A program made the translations under genes and the position numbers. The notes beneath the pieces were generated by a model. It saw only the letters and a program-made list of their open reading frames with translations, made no database searches and had not been told where the DNA came from. From Ignavibacteria bacterium UBA4661 (GTDB lineage: Bacteria > Bacteroidota > Ignavibacteria > Kapaibacteriales > UBA4661): 5,659 nt of DNA. Location of the stretch: assembly GCA_002405405.1 (NCBI GenBank), contig DHLT01000293.1:1-5659 (forward strand), read 5' to 3'. The stretch's first letter is position 1, and each line of letters opens with the position of its first letter. This document shows positions 1 through 5,659 of this stretch, piece by piece.

Positions 1-2
1 GT

Positions 3-1730
3 ATGAGAAAAATTTCTTTATTAAAAATTCTGGTGATCGCACAGTGGTGCTTGTGTACCCTCACTCTGCACACACAAACAAAACCATCGTATGGTACAAA
101 TCATGGTGTCATTGCCAACAATGCAATGGTTGTTACGGCACACCCCGAAGCTACACGAGTTGGAATTGAAATTTTAAAAAAAGGAGGTAATGCTATTGAT
201 GCAGGCATTGCTGTAGAATTTGCTTTGGCAGTAGTCTATCCACAAGCCGGTAATATTGGTGGTGGCGGATTTTATGTAGCGCGTATGGCAGATGGTAAAA
301 CAGCGATGCTCGACTATCGCGAACGTGCCCCACAGTCTGCAACTCGAGAAATGTATATCGATGAGAAAGGTAATGTGCGTGAGCAAGCCAGTAAAATTGG
401 ACATCTTGCTCCGGGTGTGCCGGGCACTGTTGCCGGCATGGTCGAAGCCCATAAAAAATTCGGCACACTGCCCTGGAAAGATTTAGTTGAGCCTGCAATA
501 CAACTTGCCAAGCATTCAATTATCACGGAAAAAGAAGCCGCAAATCATAACGAAGTTATGCCACAGATTGAAAAAGTGAATGGCAGTGATAATGCTCTTG
601 TAAAAAAAGGCGGCTGGAAAAAAGGTGATATTATTACACAGACAGATTTAGCAAGAACATTAGAACGCATTCGTGATAAGGGGCGAGCAGGTTTTTATGA
701 AGGAGAAACAGCAAATCTGATTGTTGCAGAGATGAAGCGTGGTGGCGGTATCATCACCCATGATGACTTACGACTATACGAGGCAACATGGCGCACACCA
801 CTGACAGGATCCTATAAAGGATATGATATCATTACTGCAGCGCCACCATCAGCAGGGGGTATCGGCATTATACAAATGCTTGGCATGCTCGAACAGTATG
901 AAAAAACAACCGGTAAATCATTGGCAACAATGGGCTTTCACTCGGCAGAAGCCATTCATTTAATGACTGAAATAGAACGTCGCTATTATGCCGATCGTGC
1001 TGAACATTTGGGCGATCCGGATTTTTATCCTGTTCCAACCAAGGGATTACTTCAAGCTAAGTATTTTGCTGAACGTATGAGAACATTCGATCCGCACAAA
1101 GCAACACCGAGTACAAGTATTTCCTTCGGAAAACCACAACCAAAAGAGTCCGAACAAACAACACACTACTCTATCGTTGATGCTAAAGGAAACGCACTTT
1201 CTGCAACAACAACACTCAATGGCAGCTATGGTTCAAAGCTAATTGTTCGTGGCGCAGGATTTCTTCTGAAAAATGAAATGGATGATTTCAGTGCCAAGCC
1301 CGGCACACCCAATATGTATGGTGCGGTTGGTGGCGAAGCAAATGCAATCCAACCCCGTAAGCGCATGGTGAGTTCGATGACCCCGACAATCCTGACCAAA
1401 CAAGGGAAATTAGCAATGGTTGTCGGCACACCCGGTGGAACTACTATTACGACATCGGTATTTCAAGTTATTCTTAATGTTATTGATTTTGGTATGACTA
1501 TGCAAGAAGCTGTTGCCGCAAAACGCTTTCATCACCAGCACTTACCCGATCGTATTATGATCGAAGAGCATGGCGTAAGCAGTGCTGTGCAAGAGCAACT
1601 CAAGGCAATGGGACACCAGTTTTTTGCACGTACGATGTGGGGGCGTGTTGAAGGCATTCGCGTGTTGCCTCATGGCAAGTATGAGGGAGGTGCGGATCCT
1701 CGTGGCGATGATACAGCGTTAGGATACTAA
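3..1730 (+). CDS. ggt: Gamma-glutamyltransferase / glutathione hydrolase precursor (secreted)
   Basis: The 575-residue product is a full-length Ntn-hydrolase of the gamma-glutamyltransferase family, which hydrolyses glutathione and other gamma-glutamyl compounds or transfers the glutamyl group to peptides, normally in the periplasm. Residues 1 to about 26 form a signal peptide (MRK start, then a hydrophobic stretch); the cleavage site is not sharp. The family's autoprocessing site is present as Gln385|Thr386 within QTTHYS. Cleavage there would give a small subunit of 190 residues, the same as in E. coli. By alignment from memory to E. coli GGT, Thr386 is the nucleophile (Thr391), and Arg106, Thr404, Asn406, Asp428, Ser457-Ser458 and Gly478-Gly479 match the substrate-site and oxyanion residues. 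Asp428 (Asp433) favours a true GGT over a cephalosporin acylase. The lid loop is retained around Tyr439. The ATG at 3 is chosen because the signal peptide begins there; only two upstream bases are visible, so promoter and RBS cannot be judged. The gene converges on the adenylate cyclase gene and ends at a hairpin terminator. Confidence 0.96.
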   Translation: MRKISLLKILVIAQWCLCTLTLHTQTKPSYGTNHGVIANNAMVVTAHPEATRVGIEILKKGGNAIDAGIAVEFALAVVYPQAGNIGGGGFYVARMADGKTAMLDYRERAPQSATREMYIDEKGNVREQASKIGHLAPGVPGTVAGMVEAHKKFGTLPWKDLVEPAIQLAKHSIITEKEAANHNEVMPQIEKVNGSDNALVKKGGWKKGDIITQTDLARTLERIRDKGRAGFYEGETANLIVAEMKRGGGIITHDDLRLYEATWRTPLTGSYKGYDIITAAPPSAGGIGIIQMLGMLEQYEKTTGKSLATMGFHSAEAIHLMTEIERRYYADRAEHLGDPDFYPVPTKGLLQAKYFAERMRTFDPHKATPSTSISFGKPQPKESEQTTHYSIVDAKGNALSATTTLNGSYGSKLIVRGAGFLLKNEMDDFSAKPGTPNMYGAVGGEANAIQPRKRMVSSMTPTILTKQGKLAMVVGTPGGTTITTSVFQVILNVIDFGMTMQEAVAAKRFHHQHLPDRIMIEEHGVSSAVQEQLKAMGHQFFARTMWGRVEGIRVLPHGKYEGGADPRGDDTALGY

Positions 1731-1753
1731 CAATTAAATTGATCAAACAAAGG

Positions 1754-1788
1754 AAAGGCGTGTGCAGTAATTATGCTCACGCCTTTTT
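1754..1788 (+). terminator. Rho-independent terminator of ggt, probably bidirectional
   Basis: GGCGTG (1757-1762) pairs perfectly with CACGCC (1778-1783). Inside it, after one T-T mismatch, GCA (1764-1766) pairs with TGC (1774-1776), closing a 7-nt loop. AAA (1754-1756) can extend the stem against TTT, and a run of five T follows the stem (1784-1788), 24 nt after the ggt stop. Read on the other strand, the same hairpin is followed by a T-rich tract (TTTCCTTTGTTTG) and lies about 60 nt beyond the cyclase stop. It could therefore also end the minus-strand transcript, and no better minus-strand hairpin is seen in the gap. Seen directly: stem and T-tract. Inferred: two-way use. Confidence 0.85.
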
Positions 1789-1848
1789 CATATTGTTGTC
1801 CTCAATGGTATTGACATCAGAACAGAAGTACAATGTCAGATTTCTACC

Positions 1849-3957
1849 TTACACATACTGCCGACCTTCTAAGAAGTATGTATGCATTGGTCCTTTCCCT
1901 TTAACATCAATGATTCCACGATCCTCGAAACGAAAATCATGCTGAAGCAATTCGTAGACTTCTTGTGAACAATGCACACGCCCCGGCATACCATGCGATT
2001 CCATACGCGATGATGTATTGACTGTATCACCCCACAAGTCGTATGAGAATTTAGTCGTACCAATAATCCCGGCGACAACATCGCCTGTGTGCATACCAAT
2101 ACGGACATTCAATCGAGCCGGTAAATGTGTCATCGCATCAGCTGTTGCCTGAATTGACGCAACCATTTCAAGTGCAGCTTCAGCGGCAGCATGAGCATGA
2201 TATTCCATAGGAGCAGGTGCTCCGGCAACCGCCATATAAGCATCACCAATAGTTTTAATTTTTTCTAATCCGTTGTTGGCAGCAATTTTGTCGAAATCAA
2301 CAAAGACTTGATCGAGCATCGACACGACTTCCTCAGCAGACATGACCTTCGACATCACAGTGAAACCAACGATATCAGCAAAGATGACCGTGACACCGGG
2401 AAGACGCTCAGCAATACGTTTTTCACCACTCTTCAAACGACCAACAATGACCGGTGGTAAAATATTGAGCAAGAGTTTTTCGGATTTTGCTTTTTCTTCT
2501 TCAATAACACTATTCTTTTCTTGCAGTTCTGTATTGGCAATTTCAATGTTTGCAGCTTGCTCCTCGAGAACTTCTTGTTGCCGAAGGATTTGGTCATTTT
2601 GTGATTGTAGTTGCGCATTAGCTCTTTTGCGCTGCTGATTATTGCGATATAAAACTACTGACAGCGCAGCCACCAAAGCAAAACCAATGATAGCACCGAT
2701 AATGACAGCACGCTGTCGGGCAATTTCTGCTTCTTGTGCTTCACCGCTTTTCTTGAGTAATTCGTTTTCTGCTTGTTTGCGGGCTAATTCCAAACCATTT
2801 TCCAATCGTCCGATGTCACGCTCACGCTCCTCGCTGAAGAGCGAGTCTTTGTATAATAAATAGCGTTCGTGGAATTGCAGTGCCTGACGATAGTCATTGC
2901 GCGCACGATAGACTTTCCACAGATTCTCGGAAGCATCACGCACAATGGTTTTTGCACCAATGGTTTCCCCCATCGCAAATGCTCGAGACGATTCCTTTTC
3001 GGCAAGATCAAGTTTACCCTGTTTGAAATACACTGCCCCAATATCATTGATAAGATTCGCCATCGTATTCTTATCATCAAGTTCTTGCACAATCGGCAAG
3101 GCACGCTCAAAATATGTCAGCGCATGCTTATAGTCGCCACTATCCAAATAGGTCGACCCCATATTGGTCAATGTTAATGCAATGTTGCGCTTATTCCCAA
3201 GCTCTTCGTTGAGTTTGAGGGCTTGCTCGTTGTATGCGAGAGATTTTGCATACTGCTTAGTGTAACGATATACAATACCGATATTGATGAGAGCATATGA
3301 AGCACCGCTTTTGTTGCCAATTTCGTTACATAACTCAAGCGAGCGATTATAGTTTTTAAGTGCCTCTTCGTAGTTTTTACGATTACGATACACAATACCA
3401 ATATTACCCAAAAGCAGAATCATACTCGGTTTGTCTTGCTTTTTCTCAGCAACTTCCAATCCTTTGAAATATGACGATAATGCTTCGGGATAATTTCCCT
3501 GATCAGAGTATAACAACCCTATGTTATTACGTAGACGAACAATTTTTTGCGTATTGCCAAGTTCTTCGAAAAGCTTTAAAGCAAATTGATAACTTTCGAG
3601 TGCTTCATAATATTTAGCTCTGCCATATAAGGAAATACCTAGTACCCGATAGCCATCGGCAAGACCAAACTGATAGCCGACTTTTTCAGCAAGTACAATC
3701 GCCTGACGAGCATATTCCTCCGTTTTATCCGGTGCGGTTGTATACACGGCGAAGCCAAGGTCATTCAGCGTAAGAATGCGTGTTGTATCGTGAATCGAAC
3801 CAGCAAGAACTGCCTTAAGTGAATCTATTCTTTTGTTTTGAGCAACACTCATGGTTGGCCATGACAGTCCACTGTATAGCACAAGAGCAATACCGACAAA
3901 TATGCGCCGAGCATAAGTACCGCGATGTGGCAAGACTAAAGATAAAAATGGTGTCAT
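1849..3957 (-). CDS. Periplasmic-TPR, membrane-anchored class III adenylate cyclase
   Basis: Predicted to make cAMP from ATP in the cytoplasm under control of a periplasmic TPR sensor. Numbering is from the ATG at 3957 (702 residues). Residues 16-39 look like a signal peptide ending SVA|Q. Residues 56-375 hold eight TPR-like units with an exact 40-residue period, several ending in LGN or IGN. A coiled-coil-prone stretch (about 376-413) leads to one membrane helix (414-436), then the basic RNNQQRKR, which places the following part inside. A second coiled coil (about 440-496) and LLLNILPP lead into the cyclase domain (about 520-700). Class III residues are all present: metal-binding Asp528 (FADIVGF) and Asp572 (GDAYM), adenine-selecting Lys568 and Asp640 (YDLWG), and transition-state Asn647 and Arg651. 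Lys/Asp rather than Glu/Cys argues for adenylate, not guanylate, cyclase; a complete set argues for an active homodimer. A TTG two codons upstream (3963) is an alternative start; neither has a clear Shine-Dalgarno site. It lies downstream of the histidine kinase, 131 nt apart. Confidence 0.92.
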   Translation of the reverse strand: MTPFLSLVLPHRGTYARRIFVGIALVLYSGLSWPTMSVAQNKRIDSLKAVLAGSIHDTTRILTLNDLGFAVYTTAPDKTEEYARQAIVLAEKVGYQFGLADGYRVLGISLYGRAKYYEALESYQFALKLFEELGNTQKIVRLRNNIGLLYSDQGNYPEALSSYFKGLEVAEKKQDKPSMILLLGNIGIVYRNRKNYEEALKNYNRSLELCNEIGNKSGASYALINIGIVYRYTKQYAKSLAYNEQALKLNEELGNKRNIALTLTNMGSTYLDSGDYKHALTYFERALPIVQELDDKNTMANLINDIGAVYFKQGKLDLAEKESSRAFAMGETIGAKTIVRDASENLWKVYRARNDYRQALQFHERYLLYKDSLFSEERERDIGRLENGLELARKQAENELLKKSGEAQEAEIARQRAVIIGAIIGFALVAALSVVLYRNNQQRKRANAQLQSQNDQILRQQEVLEEQAANIEIANTELQEKNSVIEEEKAKSEKLLLNILPPVIVGRLKSGEKRIAERLPGVTVIFADIVGFTVMSKVMSAEEVVSMLDQVFVDFDKIAANNGLEKIKTIGDAYMAVAGAPAPMEYHAHAAAEAALEMVASIQATADAMTHLPARLNVRIGMHTGDVVAGIIGTTKFSYDLWGDTVNTSSRMESHGMPGRVHCSQEVYELLQHDFRFEDRGIIDVKGKGPMHTYFLEGRQYV

Positions 3958-4026
3958 AGTCAATGCAAGTCTTTGGCGAGTGTGAGAATAAAAACAATTG
4001 AGAGAAAGAATTTACCCTTTGCTATG

Positions 4027-4055
4027 GGAATAGACGACAAAAAAACAACTGTCAA
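4027..4055 (-). promoter_or_regulatory. Candidate sigma70-type promoter for the adenylate cyclase gene
   Basis: On the minus strand, in the gap between kinase and cyclase, a perfect -35 hexamer TTGACA (4055-4050) is followed after exactly 17 bases by TATTCC (4032-4027). Only the first three positions of the -10 match TATAAT. A start of transcription near 4020 would leave a leader of roughly 60 nt before the ATG at 3957. If the organism belongs to the Bacteroidota proper, its primary sigma factor prefers a different promoter form, so this call rests on the -35 alone. Confidence 0.35.
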
Positions 4056-4070
4056 CCAACAAGCAACAAA

Positions 4071-4087
4071 ACAATCCTTGGACAATC
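4071..4087. repeat. Short direct repeat ACAATC, 11-bp period, upstream of the candidate promoter
   Basis: ACAATC occurs at 4071-4076 and again at 4082-4087, a spacing of 11 bases, close to one helical turn. The pair lies right after the kinase stop and 16 bases upstream of the candidate -35 of the cyclase gene, where an activator could bind. The unit is only six bases long in a CAA-rich stretch, so chance is a real possibility. Confidence 0.2.
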
Positions 4088-4088
4088 A

Positions 4089-5659
4089 CTATTGAAGAAG
4101 AGGAAATTCCACTACAAATTGTGTATTCTGTCCGGTGTCTGAAATACAGTAAATAATCCCATTCATCAGGCTGACAAATTTTTTAACCACCGATAGACCT
4201 AACCCGGTCGAACTCTCACCAGCAGTGGGTTGTACTGATAATCTTGCAAAACGTGTAAATAGTTTTTGCTGGTCTTCTTTGCTGATACCCGGTCCACTAT
4301 CTTCAATGGAAAACTGTACAGTATTCGTAAAAGATTGTTGTCGCATTGTAATATGCCCATGTTCCGGCGAGAATTTGAGAGCATTCGAGACAAGATTATC
4401 ATACACTTGCCTCAAGAGTAGAGGATGAGCAAGAATATGAACTTGCGTATCGGTACCTTCGAGCGAGATTAAAATTCGTTTTTCTTTAGCGCGCTCAGCA
4501 TATTCATGGGCAACCTCGGTAAAAATTTGTGTCGCATTCACTGAAGATTGTTCGAGATTAGCAGCCCCACTTTCAACTGTTTCTGCGTTAAGTAGGTTTG
4601 CGATAATGATTTCCATGCGCTCTGCTGTCATGATTATTTGCGAGAGCTTCGTTGATATTTCGATGGCTGTAGCGCGATCAGCATCGGTTTTAGCCTTGAG
4701 CGTTTCGGCAGTTAAAATGAGTCCTGCAAGAGGATTTTTTAAATCATGAGCAACAATTCCAAGGAATTCTGACTTCTCATTATTGAGCTTATGGAGGGCA
4801 GCATTGCGGTCAAGAAGCATTGCATTGGCTGTTGCAATGGCACGCGAACTTGCTTCTAATTCTTCAATCTGTTGAGCAATCGAGCTGTTTGCATGTATAA
4901 GTTCTTGATTTACTCTCCATACTTCGCGCTCTGCTCTTGATCGATCGGTAACATCAATACCAACCCCTAACACACCGATAATTTCACGTTCAGCATTAAA
5001 GACCGGAGCATACACTGCAAGCAGATTACGATCTTGAACATGATACATTTCGGCACGTTGCCAAAACTCTTCATCTAAAAATACCTGTAGCAATTCGCCC
5101 TGAAATGCACGCTGTACAAAAACATCAATCGCACGATAGGCAGCCGGAGACAATATTTCTTCACGTTTTTTTCCTTGTACTTCGTGTCGTTCTTTACGTG
5201 TGATACGTGCAAAAAAACTGTTAGCAATTTCATACACATTGTCACGATTCATGTACGTGATAGCGATTGGAGCTGCTTCGAGAATGGCATCAACAACGAT
5301 ATGCTGCTTTTGCAGTTCAGCAGTTTTAGTACGTAATGCTTCTTCAGCACGTCTTTGAGCTGTAACATCCAAGCCGACATTCACGCACCCAATAATGTTG
5401 CCATCATGCCCTACCATTGGTGAAAACACAATCAAAAAAACTTTTTTCTCACGGGGCATGCGGACAAACTCTTCCAGATCCATTTCATCTATAATTTCAG
5501 AAACCGTTTCTCCCCTGAGGGCGCGAAGAATGAGTGGTCGTACCACTGAATACGTTTCAGGTTGTACAATATCCGCAAAATGTTTCCCAACAACTTCTTC
5601 GGGTGTTGTATTAATTAATGCGGCGAAGCGTTTATTGGCGACACGAATAGTTTCATTCT
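4089..5659 (-). CDS. Multi-PAS sensor histidine kinase, N-terminus cut by window end
   Basis: The reading frame is open from the window edge to the TAG at 4091-4089, giving 522 visible residues (residue 1 is encoded at 5657-5655). A GTG at 5546 is internal: the 37 codons upstream of it stay in frame and carry PAS-type sequence (ANKRFAALINTTPEEVVGKHF). Order of domains: incomplete PAS (1 to about 100, closing with GLDVTAQRRAEEAL), second PAS (about 115-237, closing with GIDVTDRSRAE), signalling helix/coiled coil (238-290), HisKA (about 292-359) and HATPase_c (about 404-521). The phosphorylatable residue is His304 in FLGIVAHDLKNPL; the DLKN after it fits the D/ExxN/T motif linked to phosphatase activity. 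The N box has Asn421 (YDNLVSNALKFS), G1 is DSGPG (453-457), the F box LFTRF, and G2 GLGLS (485-489). No membrane helix appears in the visible part and no receiver domain follows the ATPase domain, so it should phosphorylate a separate response regulator, not encoded here. It is upstream of, and co-directional with, the cyclase gene. Confidence 0.93.
   Translation of the reverse strand, partial: NETIRVANKRFAALINTTPEEVVGKHFADIVQPETYSVVRPLILRALRGETVSEIIDEMDLEEFVRMPREKKVFLIVFSPMVGHDGNIIGCVNVGLDVTAQRRAEEALRTKTAELQKQHIVVDAILEAAPIAITYMNRDNVYEIANSFFARITRKERHEVQGKKREEILSPAAYRAIDVFVQRAFQGELLQVFLDEEFWQRAEMYHVQDRNLLAVYAPVFNAEREIIGVLGVGIDVTDRSRAEREVWRVNQELIHANSSIAQQIEELEASSRAIATANAMLLDRNAALHKLNNEKSEFLGIVAHDLKNPLAGLILTAETLKAKTDADRATAIEISTKLSQIIMTAERMEIIIANLLNAETVESGAANLEQSSVNATQIFTEVAHEYAERAKEKRILISLEGTDTQVHILAHPLLLRQVYDNLVSNALKFSPEHGHITMRQQSFTNTVQFSIEDSGPGISKEDQQKLFTRFARLSVQPTAGESSTGLGLSVVKKFVSLMNGIIYCISDTGQNTQFVVEFPLLQ

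Noticed and set aside
181..192. A near-perfect Shine-Dalgarno (AAGGAGGT) directly before an ATG inside ggt
   Set aside because: It encodes the conserved family motif KKGGNAID in the ggt frame. The ATG at 190 opens a frame of only eight codons before TAG, so no internal gene follows.
1812..1838. Inverted repeat TGACAT / ATGTCA in the convergent gap
   Set aside because: Only six base pairs with a 15-nt loop and no T-tract on either side, so it does not look like a terminator. Chance is likely.
1739..1945. A 68-codon plus-strand frame after ggt
   Set aside because: It runs through the terminator hairpin and then antisense to the C-terminus of the cyclase. It has no recognisable protein features and no ribosome binding site.
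2342..3177. Several plus-strand frames of 60-100 codons antisense to the cyclase
   Set aside because: They overlap conserved domains of the real gene, have low-complexity composition and no family resemblance; they are shadows.
4039..4080. Possible terminator after the kinase (T7 run on the minus strand)
   Set aside because: No stable hairpin precedes the T run; only a 4-bp CAAG/CTTG pairing can be made, too weak to call.
5544..5546. GTG at 5546 as the start of the kinase gene
   Set aside because: The frame stays open to the window edge with clear PAS-domain sequence, so the GTG is an internal valine and the gene is cut by the window.

Overview
This 5.66 kb window carries three protein genes, packed with short gaps and at moderate-to-low GC. 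It looks like ordinary chromosome from a Gram-negative bacterium. A secreted gamma-glutamyltransferase with the Gram-negative lid loop, a periplasmic-TPR/transmembrane adenylate cyclase, a multi-PAS histidine kinase and the absence of clear Shine-Dalgarno sites would all suit the Bacteroidota/Chlorobi-Ignavibacteria-Kapabacteria side of the tree. That placement is inference from style only. No insertion sequences, tRNAs, rRNAs, CRISPR arrays or phage genes are visible.

Layout: (1) 3-1730, plus strand: complete gamma-glutamyltransferase precursor (ggt) with signal peptide and all catalytic residues. (2) 1731-1848: convergent intergenic gap holding a strong hairpin terminator at 1754-1788 that probably serves both flanking genes. 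(3) 1849-3957, minus strand: complete sensor-type class III adenylate cyclase, made of a signal peptide, eight TPR-like units at an exact 40-residue period, a membrane helix, a coiled coil and a catalytic domain. (4) 3958-4088: 131 nt gap with a candidate promoter for the cyclase and a small direct repeat. (5) 4089 to the window end, minus strand: a PAS-PAS-HisKA-HATPase histidine kinase whose N-terminus lies beyond the window.

The kinase and cyclase point the same way, with the kinase upstream, so the minus-strand half looks like a signalling locus: phosphotransfer through an unseen response regulator beside cAMP synthesis gated by a periplasmic TPR domain. Whether they are co-transcribed is uncertain, because the 131 nt gap has a plausible promoter of its own. 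The ggt gene points towards them and is probably functionally separate (periplasmic glutathione and gamma-glutamyl peptide breakdown). I found no convincing new system. The item most worth following is the kinase/TPR-cyclase pair.
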